Origin: Isoetes taiwanensis
Lineage: Eukaryota > Streptophyta > Lycopodiopsida > Isoetales > Isoetaceae
Assembly (NCBI GenBank): GCA_021234155.1
Contig: JAJEKV010000016.1
Location: forward strand, 20,895,863-20,959,862
Length of the DNA: 64,000 nucleotides
Direction of reading: 5' to 3'
Made by a program: the position numbers and the translations under genes. Shown one piece after another: positions 34,043 through 46,498 of the stretch. The notes under the pieces were generated by a model. That model did no database searches and was not told where the DNA came from. It saw only the letters and a list, made by a program, of their open reading frames with translations. Within the stretch, counting starts at the first letter, position 1. Each line of letters starts with the position of its first letter.

Positions 34043-35091
34043 CTGCATAAAAGATAAAAAATAAGCATCAAATTCCTATATGTATGTCTGCTATATACAT
34101 GTAGAAGGAACAAGGACTTTACCCCTTAGCGGTGCCAAGCACAAGGCCCCCAAAAAGGAATCATTACTAGTTTATCGAAACAAATTTTACATAAAACCAC
34201 CTTTATAAATTGATGTTACTTTGTGGGTTAATATGTTGAATAACTATTACTAGTTACATAGTGTGGTTCTTATTTATAGTTTATAGTTCTAGTTTGTTAG
34301 CACAGTCTATTATGATAGCTTATTCAATTGCTTTTTAATAGTGTTTTTGCTATGTTAGATATGTGAAGTACAATTGGTAATGTAGACCATAAACCATTAG
34401 TTGTTTGGGCTTTATGGTTTCCCCCTTGAGATACTAAAGGTTTTGCATTTTTTATCTATCTTGTATTGCGACAAATCAATAGCGTACTTTAGCCATGGGA
34501 TTGATGTTGGTTAATAAACATAACAACTTGGACACAAGCCAACCATAATGCGTTTTTCCATCAATTAGTAGAAATTTCTCCATCAAACTATTATTCTTTT
34601 CCTATATGTAATTTGTATTGGTTTCTAGAACAAATTAAAAAATGTTGATTGAACCATCCTATCTACTTATTTTAAAAAGAATATACAAGTCAATCAAGCA
34701 AATCGATGCAGTTTTTTATAATAAAACATCAAATCTTTATAGATTTGAACCCTGGTGTTTCCATTTTTTCCAGTGCTAGAAAGGGTATGTTACCTAACAG
34801 TTTTGAGTGATTTTTTTGAGTGATTTTTCAAGTAACACGTTACTACACAGCTGCTAAAAGAGGATTTTCCCCTACACTCATGAGGAAATCATAGTTCTAG
34901 GACTAACTTGTCTATGGCTCACTTGTATGGTAAGCCATGTAACCATTTTGTTGTGTATTTTCATGCTTCCATGCATGCATGCTTTATAGATAGTCGTAGT
35001 GCTTGGAGATCACATATATAGACCAATAAACTACTGCATTTCAGTAGCTAACAACCACTTCGAAAATGTTGTTATGCAGGATTCGGTATTC
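34043..35091. other. AT-rich spacer, nothing recognised
   Basis: No recognisable exon for the kinase upstream of its first visible exon. Many stops in all frames. Confidence 0.5.
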
Positions 35092-36150
35092 AGGCCCTTT
35101 TTCCATGGCACCTCTGTCTTATATTTAGCTTAATATTATTGGGCCACGTAAGAAAATAAGTCACCATAGTTTTTCCACTGCACAATTTAAGACATGTCTT
35201 AAATGGGTTCCGTACAAGTTGAGTGGAGCATTTTATTCCGGGGGAAACCCCCCGCCACAAAATAAGGTATGCATTTCTATCCTATCACAGGGCTGCTCTG
35301 CCGGATCTTTAGGGTGTCATAAAAAAGAGTAAACAGAAGCAGCCGTGACTGGAATGGATCGTCGGATTGCAGAACGGATTTGCATTGACAGGTCGATTTT
35401 TCAAGGTGGCTCTGTTTCGGTGGTTTATGGCTATGCGATAGAGCCCACAACAATCAGTAGCATTTGCCTCACATTGACGGAAAGCTATTTTAGGGTTCTT
35501 CTGATAAACCGGAGCTTCTGATGAATATGACGAAGGCACGAAATATTTAGGGAGCACGGGCAGCAGCAGGAGCTTCTTATGATTTAGGGTTCTTCTGATA
35601 TTTCCGGAGCTGATTTAGGGCAATATAGCCGGAGCTTCAATCCACGCACATACAGTAAAGCCATGTATAGAATATAATTTCATTCTGAAGCACTTACGTT
35701 GCAGCTCTTGCTTACATTCTTCATATCAGAATTCTGAAGCACTTACGTTGCAGCTCTTGCTTTCATTCTGAAGCACTTACGTTGCAGCGATGTAAATGCG
35801 TTTACAGAGCAAGCCTTGTAAATCTGTTTTTGTGCAGCTCGAAATATTAATCTGATTCTTTAGCTTTGTGAAATGAGCAGCATGGAAATGGCGGCAAAAG
35901 AAGGCGGGCTCTGTAGATCAGGATGCAGAGCCCACCGAAATGGTTAGGTAGAGCCGTGGATCAGGAAAACTACGGAGTAGTGGAAAACCAAATTTATGAG
36001 ACATGTCTTATAATTATAAGACACCTCTTATAACGAAGCCATGGAAAACTAAATTTTTAAAGACATGCCACAAAAATGACGTGGCACCTAAAATGCTGTC
36101 TTATAATTATAAGACAGCCATATTTTAAGACAACCGTGGAAAAAGGGCCT
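35092..36150. mobile_element. Candidate 1.06-kb TIR element
   Basis: The ends are inverted: AGGCCCTTTTTCCATGG at the left and its complement (one change) at 36134-36150, each followed after a few bases by TGTCTTA. Inside are palindromes built from the same word: TAAGACATGTCTTA (near 35191) and GTCTTATAATTATAAGAC (near 36008 and 36100). A triplicated block TTCTGAAGCACTTACGTTGC lies at 35681-35789. It has no coding capacity. I see no clear target duplication, so the boundaries are tentative. Confidence 0.45.
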
Positions 36151-39100
36151 CAAGTCCGGAATCCCTTAGAGTGGGAAGAGAATCTAAAGGGAGAAAAGTA
36201 TCCCTTTCCTTTTTATACAACACATTGATAGAAAACTAACAGAGATTAAATTCAAACTAAAATACATTTTAAGCTTAGAACGAAACCTTCATCTATGCTC
36301 AGCAAGATATTCACTCTTATGAGGCATCTAGAAGCAGGCAAACAGAAGCTAAAGCATCTAGAAGCAGGATAATAGAAGCTAAAGTTAAAATACTTACATG
36401 GCTGCTGGTGAATCATCTCATGTATAGAATGTACAGAATATATAGATCCATTGTATAAATGTCGTTGATGGTTTGGATATGCTGAAAACGCTTTTCCTCA
36501 TTGAGACCTTTTGTGAAGCTAAATAAATTTGGTGCAGATAGATACGCATTATATCCTCGGGATCACCACACTTAGAAGGTATAATATCCTTGGAAATGGC
36601 TCTGTTTCAAGGACTCTAAAGACAATTTCAATGATAAAAGCACATAAAAAGAAGTGAATTCTCGTTCTAAGAAGAAACAAAATAATAAAGACTATGACCT
36701 TTCAGGAAATGAGACGAAGCGTTATTCATCCAAAAACTTTCATTGCATTGCATCCTCCTGTAAGCAAAGTGTAAAGAAGGTATATTTAGGCACAATATTG
36801 TAGGAAAGATGAAAAACAACATAAGAGCACCGTAACTTGAGAAATGGCAGACAAAATAAAAGACAATCACCATCAAATGCTCAAAACAACTCTGATCATA
36901 AAGGCAACTTGGAAAATCAAGACATGCAATTTCTTGTCGCGCACAAGATTTATATCAGATTTGCCCATGAACTCAAGTTGTTGATAGAGGTAACAGTGTT
37001 TGGGTTAGCACATTTCTTTATCATTATTGAAAAAGGATAAGAGTATTCTGATTCTACTAATTCTGTGCACGTGCTGCAATCATGGTATTCAAGATGGCAA
37101 TTCCTCACATGCATGTGCCTAAATACTACCTCAGCACTATCCTTACATCCATAATTTGAAAAGCACTGGTTCTAAAGCAACATTTGATTCTTACCCACTG
37201 CTTATCATATAAACATGGATCCATGTCCCAGCAACAAAGTCTGCTCCACTTGAAAAGCTTGTTAGAAGTGTACTGAAGGTAAATGTATTAGATGATATAC
37301 CTTCTACAGAGCCGAAACAGCAGTAAAGCTTGCTCTTCTGCCTCTCAGTCAGTTGAATAAGCACCTAGCATAATTGTCCATATCAATACGTTTCGATCAT
37401 TAATTTGATCAAATATTCATTCTGCTAACAACAAATCACTACATTTGGTATACATTTGTATCAGAAAATCCCATGTCATTATGTCATTTACATGTTTCGT
37501 TATTAAGAATGTCATTTTCGTTGCATAAATGCCTGCTATTATATAGAATATTATCGTAATAAGAAATGGCAATAGAAAATATGCACCTGTCATAGATTTG
37601 ATTCCGGATTGCAGATTGGCACCGAACGAAAGGCCGTTGCATTCTTCTGTCTATCTCCAATAGCCGATTCTAAGAGCCCATCTTAATCTACAAGTTGAGG
37701 AAAAGGCCTTGGGTGCACAATAACCCCATGGCGACCATCGGAAGAAATCCTGCAGGGCAAACGTTTACCTGCGCCGCACCGCAGCAAAAGTCCCTCCCAC
37801 CAAATGGCCGCCTCCTTCCTTCAGCCTACGTTTTCTCTTATTAAGTTTGACCGTTAGATCGATGTTCAAGACTCAATCCTGGCCTTGGCCTTTTTTCTAC
37901 ATGAATGGGGCTCTTTCCTTAGCTAAAGAAATTGTTTGACATAATTTCTTTGCACCCGCATTGCATGTCCATGCATATTTATGCATGTTGCTCCACTTCA
38001 ATGGCATCAGTCAAGACGCGCCTATTTGATTTGAATTTAAGTTCTAGCATGTATAACATCGATAAGAATTACGCATAATACTGCTATATATATATCACAA
38101 AAAATTTAGCTCAGCGGCCTCTCCTGGCTCCCCTACATTTGAGAACTGATTTTGTACAAATGAATGAATGCTTGTTGGTTTAAAAAGACGCAGGATCTGG
38201 TCTACGAGCCATTGCCTTGTGTTTTGATGCCTAGATATGCAGTTTCCGTTCATAACAACTATGGTATTCCCACTATCGAGTAACCTCAAATAGTTCAGAA
38301 CAAACAACGAGAAACATAACAACCAAGGTCTTGTATAAATATTTTCTCGTAATAAAATTGAACCAATAGTGAATGGGTTCTGAAGTGCATATCTTTGCAA
38401 CCCCAACTCAGGTGTTACATTGTTGAATGCGGGATATAGGGACATCTATATGATGGAGTGGGTTTTAGAGAACCAATGTTTTGGCGAGGAATGACTCTAA
38501 CAATGTGAACGAGTACTGCAAAAGTGTAGTAGACAATATTTATTTAATGACTAATGCTTCGTGGGAATCTTCATGTTGCTGGTATCAGGCCGATTTGGCC
38601 TGGGTGTCCCTTTATAAGGGATTTGGGAGTTCAAAGCAAGGGCAGGATAGTATGGGCATTCTGAGCACAGGAATTAGTGCAGGATACTGGAAATTTCAGA
38701 GATTATTATATTCGGAAGTCGGCCCCATAACAAATGCTTAACATAGAGCTGCCCATTAAATCCCTTGCAAATACCATAGCATAGCCGGCTAGACTGTTTT
38801 TGTTGATTCCAAGATCGCATGATCTGCTGTTAAAATGAGCAATTTTTATGTATGGGCATGCATCATCTTCGTGTTGCAGCAGTAGAGGAACATTTTCTTA
38901 ATCTGCAAGAAACCCCATTTGCAAAGGTCTGCTTGGCTTTCTACCCATTCCGGAAGGTGGTTGGGGTATCTATGACCATTTTCAGTGGGCGCAGAAGTGG
39001 AAGAAGCAGAACCACAAAGGAAATGTCCTTACAATTTTAGGATCAAGCCACGAACTACTAGATCCATAGGGCTATGATTTTACCTATTGGTTCTTTTGCT

Positions 39101-39676
39101 ATGATGCTTCAAGGTCTCAAAAAAAGGATTCATAGCTTCTATTAAACACAAAAAATGGACTTCAAAATATTGAAAATCTAGAGACATGTTTTTGTCATCT
39201 TTTAAACAGCTACTGGGGGCATCGATTTGGTAGCCTCTCTAATCTCGGCTATGGAAGTGATAAATATGAGGAGCTATGGGTTACGAAAATTAACTACTAC
39301 CAAGATGTTGATCCAATGGTGGATGATTTTGCGATTTGATTCACATGGCATGACTTGTTTAAAAAGCAGTCACACATGAAAGAAGATGGAGATTTTGCCC
39401 CAAAACCAAGAAATAGTTGACTTGATTTATAATAATGATTAAAGTGGTATTTGGAACTCTAAATGAGAGACTATGGTTTAAATGTCCAGCTTTCAACTTA
39501 ATACTTCAAATCGTAAACCATAAAATAATTAATCTCTATATCCAAAAATGCTTTTCGTTGTATTGATTCTACCAACTTTGTCAAGTCGTGCTATGCGCTC
39601 CTGGCAATTCAGGATGAGATGCCTCCTATGCGAAGGAAAGGAACCCCCTTGGAACCCCCACAAAACTGCAAGAGTC
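36151..39676. other. Spacer with no recognised gene
   Basis: Open frames here are short and lack family motifs. 37600-37850 is more GC-rich and could be a gene 5' end on either strand, but no coding continuation was found. Confidence 0.45.
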
Positions 39677-39850
39677 ATGGCATGCCGTTCGATGCAGCAG
39701 CCTGCAATACTTGTATGGGTCATCCTCCTTTGCAACAAAAGCTGCCTCTCAGGAAGATGCGGAGATTTTGCTTCAATTCAAAAGCGCGGTCTTCAAAAGT
39801 TGCAAGACTGGTTTAGAGGACTTACTTTCCCGGTCAAGGTCTTTGAAGAA
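39677..39850 (+). pseudogene. Truncated 5' copy of the LRR receptor-like protein
   Basis: Starts MACRSMQQPAILVWVILL like its neighbours, then loses about 20 bp relative to them, shifting the frame. The QEDAEILLQFKSAV block is still readable in another frame. After about 170 bp it runs into the promoter sequence (ACTTTCCCGGTCAAGGTC) that precedes the next copies, so it is the 5' stub left by unequal crossing-over. Confidence 0.75.
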
Positions 39851-39977
39851 TTGCAGGCTTCATAATACCTTATGCGAGATCTCGTCCTGGTTCCTGTACA
39901 CCTCATATCTAGTGGACAACTCGCCCACTTTTAAGCAATATTTGAAGCAAAGGAATCCCCACAAAACTGCAAGAGCC

Positions 39978-42230
39978 ATGGCATGCGGTCCAATGCAGCA
40001 GCCTGCAATCCTTGTTTGGGTCATCCTTCTTCAACTGTGCATTGTCTCCTTTGCAACAAAAGCTGGCACTCACGAAGATGCGGACATTTTGCTTCAGTTC
40101 AAAAGTGCTGTGTGCAAAGGTTGCTGGACTGGTTTAGAGGACTGGAATTCACAAAATATTAGCAACATGTGCACATGGCATGGGGTAACCTGTGACCCCA
40201 AACACCCTGGCCGAGTTACCGCTCTTCGACTCATAGATCACGGCCTCAGTGGAGCTCTTCCAGCCAGTTTAGGGAATCTCACCTACCTCACTTTTCTTAG
40301 TCTCTACTTTAACCCGGGGCTAACAGGAAATATTCCTTCCGAAATAGGTTACCTTGGACTGTTAGATTTTCTACATCTCTCTATGTGTAGCTTCACAGGT
40401 AACATTCCTTCTGAAATTATAGGATAGCTTCGGCTGTTATGTTAGACGTCTTATACGTTGTAACTTGACACAGGTACTTTGCCTCCTTCTTTCTGGAACT
40501 TAACGGCGCTCGAAGCTCTACAATTATCAGGAAATCTCCTTGACATCAGCATTCCTGATGAGATTTCAAATCTTCAGCAACTCAAAATACTCAATATCGC
40601 AGGCAGGGCAGCATATGCAACTAATAATCTAATTGAACCCCAAATCAGAGGCGGCATTTCGAAAAGACTCAGCAATTGCACAAAACTTGATGTCATAGAT
40701 CTGGGATGGAATATGTTAACTGAAACCATCCCCGCGGAATGGCAAAGTTTACATAATTTGGAGATGCTTAGTTTGTCTTACAATAGCTTCAACTGTTCTC
40801 TTGCTTATATGCTTGCAGTGCTTAGCAATTGCACAAAGCTTAAGATCATACAGATGGAAGCTAATATGCTGACTGGGACCATTCCAGCAGATTGGCAAAG
40901 TTTACCCAATCTGGCACTTCTTGATTTGTCTGCCAATGACTTGACAGGTTCTCTTCCTCCTATGCTTGCAGGATTCAGCAATTTGGCATTGCTTGCTCTA
41001 GCACATAATAGATTAAGTGGCAATATTCCTGCATATTTGGGCAGCCTGCCTAACTTAGTATATCTTCACTTGCCTAGGAACAGCTTCCATGGGAGATTAC
41101 CCTCCAGTTTCCATAGGACTTTCCATGGGATGGGGAAGAATAATTTCGTGGCGTTCGATGTATCATCGAATCATCTCACAGGTCCTCTGCCTTCTGGTCT
41201 TAGTGCAAAATACTACTTCAATGTATCTTCCAATCATTTTGAAGGTGAAGTTTCTCTCTCGATCTTTTCCTCTTCAGCAAACTGTATTATAGACTTGTCC
41301 TACAATCAGTTCAACAGGATAAGATTAAGTCCCCTTCAAATTCACAATTCTTCCTTGGAATCTTATGTTGATGTAAGCAATAACAGACTTACAGGAGATA
41401 TACAATACTTCTGCCTGCTGCCAGGTTTAGCACTTTTAGATGCATCAAGCAACGGAATGACAGGGGAATTACCAATGTGTCTATTCAACATGACAAAACT
41501 TCAGGTGCTAGTCATCTTCAACAACAGCTTCTCTTCCCCTTTTCCAAATATCGCTAACCTTCAAGGCTTCCGACACAATTCTTTGGATGATTTTTTTGTT
41601 ACAGCAAGTTATTTCTTTCAAAGTACCCCTGGGAATATCACCATTAATATTACAACGGAGGTACCCTTGCAGTTTAGAATACGGACCAAGGGAGTCAAAA
41701 GGGCCTACCAAAGTTACACAAATGCTTATGTTAACCTTACTCTGTTGGACATCTCGTTAAATAATTTCAGTGGACCCATTCCAAGTGCGCTAGCAAGTTT
41801 AAATCTTAGGTATCTGAATCTTTCTTTCAATAAATTTGATGGACTAATTCCGGCCGAACTAGCCAAGATACCTTTTCTAGAAAGCTTGGACTTATCGAAT
41901 AATCGACTTACAGGCTCAGTTTCTCCTCTCTTTTGCAATCCTACAGGAGGACCTGGACTGTCAATTTTCAACTTATCCCAGAATCAGTTGGAGGGAGAGT
42001 TTTGCTGCACTAAGTATGATGAGACCTCGTTCCTTCATAACCCAGACCTCTGTGGCTGCCCTCCTCTTAGACCATGCAAGGCACCATCTCCTGATCAGCA
42101 TCTTGTTCCAGCAGCTCCAAGTGGCGAATCATTTCTTGATAACGTATCAATACCGGCCTCTATCATTGGCTTCTTTATTGGGTTCTTTCTTGCTTTATAT
42201 ATTTGTTGTAAAGGCAAAAGAAGGCTGTGA
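39978..42230 (+). CDS. LRR receptor-like protein (RLP), intact if one short intron is spliced
   Basis: A cell-surface protein without a kinase; plant RLPs bind ligands outside the cell and signal through partner kinases, in defence or development. Start ATG is in a good context (gagccATGGCA). Signal peptide residues 1-30; LRR N-cap with CTWHGVTCDP near residue 75; plant-type LRRs (LTG-IP); an island near residues 500-530; two or three more LRRs; a C-cap LCGCPPLRPC; a transmembrane helix (SIIGFFIGFFLALYICC); and a five-residue basic tail. Joining 39978-40398 to 40474-42230 gives about 725 residues and replaces three in-frame stops with a perfect LRR junction. Compared with the other copies it lacks about ten residues (the SNNQLSGSAP segment). 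It is the only complete gene of the cluster, flanked by damaged paralogues on both sides. Confidence 0.8.
40399..40473 (+). other. Predicted 75-nt intron derived from an LRR repeat
   Basis: Begins ACAG|GTAACA and ends GACACAG|GT. The intron body still reads as LRR code at its start (GNIPSEIIG) and then has TAG, TAG and TAA in frame. Equivalent segments are 43474-43550 (77 nt) and 62545-62635 (91 nt). In all three copies removal keeps the frame, although the lengths differ by non-multiples of three. Confidence 0.6.
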
Positions 42231-42235
42231 AATTA

Positions 42236-42525
42236 GGGGGCCTCCTCCCCAGAATTTCAGATTAAAATTGTTAAAATCCAATAAGGGTCGAAATTTGGGG
42301 CTTCCTCCCCAATTTCCGATTAAATTTGTTAAACTCTGATATGATAAAGTAGATGTCGGAGAACTTCCAGCCAGTAATGTAAAATCTGGCAAATTAGAGG
42401 TTTTTCTTCAACAATCCTATGTAGCGGCATTTTTGCTGGTTAATGCAAAATCTAAATTGGAGGCCTATGTATAAGATTATGAATTTAGTATCTGCAGTGT
42501 ATTAGTTATTTAAAGGAAGTATTCT
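42236..42525 (+). repeat. 3' flank shared among RLP copies
   Basis: Directly after the stop codon. GGGGC-TCCTCC-CAGAATTTCAGATTAA-type blocks recur after copy 2 (45755-45840), and the later part (AATGTAAAATCTGGCAAATT onward) recurs at 49735-49915. It is probably the 3' untranslated and downstream region duplicated with the gene. Confidence 0.7.
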
Positions 42526-42562
42526 ATGAGAAGAGAAAAGCCCTAAGCCTCTTCCAAATACT

Positions 42563-42781
42563 CTAGAGCAGCCATCCCTTACACAAATGCGCAGCATCCC
42601 TTTTTAATATAGACCATCCCCCAGGGTAAATTCCCAACACAATATTTACAACTGGACAAGATAATTTAAAAATTGCTTTCACTCGGTCCCAAGCTGATTG
42701 AACATCTCTGCATTCTATGAAGCAGTGCTCAATAGACTCCTCCGTGCAATCACACATAGGACAGATAGGACTAACTTGCAC
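42563..42781 (-). pseudogene. Non-LTR retrotransposon (LINE) zf-RVT fragment
   Basis: The minus frame has CPMCDCTEESIEHCFIEC followed by a W-containing helix, the zinc-binding C-terminal domain (zf-RVT) of plant LINE reverse transcriptases. Only this tail remains. It lies between RLP copies 1 and 2. Confidence 0.75.
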
Positions 42782-44114
42782 ACATAGGACAGATAGGACT
42801 AACTTGTGAGTTGAATTAGACCCTAGTGCCGTGGAAAAAGAACGTTACTGGACTTTCTCGGATGTCGAGTGGGCCTCATTGTCACCTACTTTCCCACAGG
42901 AAATTAAGTCCAGGAAGAGGACTTACTTTCCCGGTCAAGGTCTGTGAAAAATTGTAGGCTTCATAATACCTTATGCAAGATCTCGTCCTGGTTCCTGTAC
43001 ACCTCATATCTAATGGACGACTTGTGCACTTTTAAGCAATATTTGAAGCGGTATGCGGTACAATGCAAGAGCCATGGCATGCGGTACAATGCAGCAGTCT
43101 GCAATCCTTGTTTGGGTGATCCTTCTTCAACTGTGCACTGTCTCCTATGCAACAAAAGCTGGCACTCAGGAAGATGCGGAGATTTTGCTTCAGTTCAAAA
43201 GTGCTGTCTGCAAAGGTTGCAAGACTGGTTTGGACTGGAATTCACAAAATATTATCAACGTGTGCACATGGCATGGGGTAACTTGTGACCCCAAACACCC
43301 TGGCCGAGTTAGCGATCTTGAACTTGAAGAGCATGACCTCAGTGGAGCTCTTCCAGCCAGTTTAGGGAATCTCTCCTACCTCAGTTTTCTTGACCTCAAC
43401 TCGAATGAGTTTTCCGAAATAGGTTATCTTGGACTGTTATATTATCTAGATCTCGAATACTGTAACTTCACAGGTAACATTCCTTCTGAAATTATAGGAT
43501 AAGTAGCTTCGGCTGTTATGTTAGACGTCTTATACACCGTAACTTGACAGGTACTTTGCCTCCTTCCTTCTGGAACTTAACGGCGCTCCAAGCTCTACAA
43601 TTATCAGGAAATCTCCTTGACATCAGCATTCCTGATGAGATTTCAAATCTTCAGCAACTCATAATACTCAGTATCGCAGGCAGCATATGCAACTAAAAAT
43701 CTAAATGAATTTCCAAATCAGAGGCGGGATTTCAAAAAGACTTGGCAATTGCACAAAACTTGAGGTCATAAATCTGGCAGGGAATATGTTAACTGAAACC
43801 ATCCCTGCGGAATGGCAAAGTTTACATAATTTGGAGACGCTTTATTTGCCTTTCAATAGCTTCAACACTTCTCTTGCTTATATGCTTGCAGTGCTTAGCA
43901 ATTGCACAAAGCTTTTTATCTTAGAGCTGGGAAATAATATGCTGAGTGGGACCATCCCAGCAGATTGGCAAAGTTTCCCTATCTGGCATCTCTTGATTTG
44001 CTTAACAATGACTTGACAGGTTCTCTTCCTCCTATGCTTGCAGGATTCAGCAATTTGGCAGGGCTTTCTCTAGCAGATAATAGATTAAGTGGCAATATTC
44101 CTGCATATTTGGGC

Positions 44115-44558
44115 GGGACACTTCTAGTTTACGGCCCCCCTATCCCATCTGACGGTGGATTGGCTTCAGGGTAAAAGCATGTTAGGGTGTCCCTTAAAAA
44201 GTATTATTTAGTGACTAAAAAGGTACCTAAAAAGGTAGCCAGGACTGGGTACTGGGTACCTGTATAATATTTCAATATAAGGTATGTTTTAGAACTTTTT
44301 ATATATATATTGGTCTCCGATAGCATTATCTTTATCTTAAATTTGAATATTACCATGTCCTTGACTTTTATTTTGGATTTTTGTATTAGTTTTAATGAAA
44401 AGAAAAATGAGAAAGTACCCAGTTCTGAAGTACCTAGTGTATGTACTTTTGCAGGTTCCAAAAGTGGTACACCCTAACATGCTTTTACCCTTCAAAAAAG
44501 CCATCAACGGTGGAGATGTCATCATCCAGCAGGGGGGGGCGCAAAGTAGAAACTACCC
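44115..44558. mobile_element. Mutator-type MITE with 9-bp target duplication
   Basis: It is flanked by TATTTGGGC at 44106-44114 and 44559-44567; the RLP paralogues have this word once. Termini are inverted: GGGACA-CTTCTAGTTTAC-GGCCCCCC against GGGTAGTTTCTACTTTGCGCCCCCC. A 9-bp duplication with long imperfect TIRs is typical of Mutator-like elements. It has no coding capacity. A second MITE is nested inside it. Confidence 0.8.
44169..44490 (+). mobile_element. 322-bp MITE, nested copy
   Basis: Ends are GGGTAAAAGCATGTTAGGGT and its inverse. A same-length copy in opposite orientation lies at 58204-58525, about 97% identical by eye. Flanked by TTCA on both sides, a possible 4-bp duplication. A conserved 85-codon frame exists in both copies only because the elements are nearly identical. 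Confidence 0.88.
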
Positions 44559-46262
44559 TATTTGGGCAGCCTGCCTAACTTAGTATACCTTGACTTGGCT
44601 AGGAACAGCTTCTATGGGAGATTACCCTCCAGTTTCCATAGGACTTTCCAACTTAGCAATAATCAGTTATCTGGAAGTGCTCCAAGGCAGCTGGGGAAGA
44701 ATAATTTCGTGTCGTTCGATGTATCATCGAATCATCTCACAGGTCCTCTGCCTTCTGGTCTTAGTGCAAAATACTACTTCAATGTATCGTCCAATCATTT
44801 TGAAGGTGAAGTTTCTCTCTCGATCTTTTCCTCTTCAGCAAACTGTATTATAGACTTGTCCTACAATCAGTTCGACAGGATAAGATTAAGTCCCCTTCAA
44901 ATTTACAATTCTTCCACGGAATCTTATGTTGATGTGAGCAATAACAGACTTACAGATATACAATACTTCTGCCTGCTGCCAGGTTTAGCACTTTTAGATG
45001 CATCAAGCAATGGAATGACAGGGGAGTTACCAATGTGTCTATTCAACATGACAAAACTTCAGGTGCTAGTCATCTTCAACACAATGCTGTGGATGATTTT
45101 TTGGTTACCGGAAACGTACCTCCGGGGATATCCCCGTAACCATTATGTTTAATAAAACCCTGCAGTTTGGAATACGGACCAAGGGCGTCAAATTGACCTA
45201 CCACAGTGACACAAATGCTTATGTTAACCTTACTCTGTTGGACATCTCGTTAAATAATTTCAGTGGACCCATTCCAAGTGCTCTAGCAAGTTTAAATATC
45301 AGATATTTGAATCTTTCTTTCAATAAATTTGATGGACCAATTCCGGAAGGACTAGCCAAGATATCTGTTCTAGAAAGTTTGGACCTTTCGAATAATCAAC
45401 TTACAGGCTCAGTTTCCCCTCTCTTTTGCCCTCTTAGACTATCAATTTTCAACTTATATCAGAATCAGTTGGAGGGAGAGGTGCCAAATTTTTGCTGCAC
45501 TAAGTGTGATAAGACCTCGTTTCTTCATAACCCAGACCTCTGTGGCTGCCCTCCTCTTAGACCATGCAGGGCACCATCTCCTGATCAACATCTTGTTCCA
45601 GCAGCTCCAAGTGGCGAATCATTTCTTGATGATGTATCAATACCGGCCTCTATCATTGGCTTCTTTCTTGGGTTCTTTCTTGCTTTATATATTTGTTGTA
45701 AAGCCAAAAAAAGGCTGTGAAATTAGAATCTGTCGTGTACAGAAGGTTCGAACTTAGGGGCTTCCTCCGCAGAATTTCAGATTAATATTGTTAAAATTTG
45801 GAGCTTCCTCCCCAAAATTTCCGACTCCGATATGATTTAGAGTTGCACAATCATCCCCCTTTTTTTTGGGGGTCAGAGTAAGATTTCAATGTTACAGGTT
45901 TTGGGGGCGTTTAAATACAGGTTTTGAGCAGCTTGATGCCAAGATTTGAGCAGCTTATTTTCATGAGTTTTGTTTGTGATTGTTGCCTCGATGGTTAGGG
46001 ATTTCCTCTGGCTACAGTTAGAAGGTTGTGGCCTTCGGATTTTTATCTGCCGCGCTGTTGTGGTGAACAGACCGGTGGCGAGGAAACAGACCGGAGGAAA
46101 CAGACCGGTGGTCGTAGGCATGGTAGCTGAAGTTGGTCCTCCCAGCAATTTTTGCACCATCGATTCGTGCATGAGTTTTTAAGCAGTAAAATATGCTGAC
46201 CCTTGATGTGGGTCCACATCCAAGGGTCCAAATCTAATAATAAAAAAGACTAGTAATTGTAC

Positions 46263-46498
46263 AGCGTTGCTGGGCATAAGTTGGAAGTCTGTAAATGTGT
46301 TAGACTGCAATGAGAAAAGTGTGCCAAGAATATGTTGTAGGATTCATTCGTTCAGGCATTGACGAAGTATAATTTAACATAGCGTTGCTGGGCATAAGTT
46401 GGAAGTCTGTAAATGTGTTAGACTGCAATGAGAAAAGTGTGCCAAGAATATGTTGTAGGATTCATTCGTTCAGGCATTGACGAAGTATAATTTAACAT
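46263..46498. repeat. Two tandem copies of a 118-bp unit
   Basis: Units start AGCGTTGCTGGGCATAAG at 46263 and 46381 and are essentially identical through TTTAACAT. A very recent duplication, or an assembly artefact. Confidence 0.92.

Larger units (their letters stand above)
43074..45720 (+). pseudogene. LRR receptor-like protein, copy 2 (disrupted)
   Basis: The same architecture and promoter as the intact neighbour, from MACGTMQQSAIL to a TM segment and KAKKRL. It is broken in at least four ways: a deletion in the early LRRs; a frameshift near 43690 giving a TAA; a one-base deletion near 43980; and a 444-bp MITE complex inserted at 44115-44558 inside an LRR. Near 45085-45150 the island region is shortened and shifted. 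The last exon part, 45145-45720, remains open and reads like copy 1 at over 90%. The copy keeps the possible 77-nt intron. Confidence 0.88.

Noticed and set aside
44204-44461. 85-codon frame conserved at 58233-58490
   Set aside because: Both lie inside two nearly identical MITE copies; conservation reflects recent duplication, not coding.
46240-46262. Possible Helitron 3' end (minus strand ATTACTAG with a GC-rich stretch nearby)
   Set aside because: The required hairpin before CTAG is not convincing and no TC-type 5' end was found.
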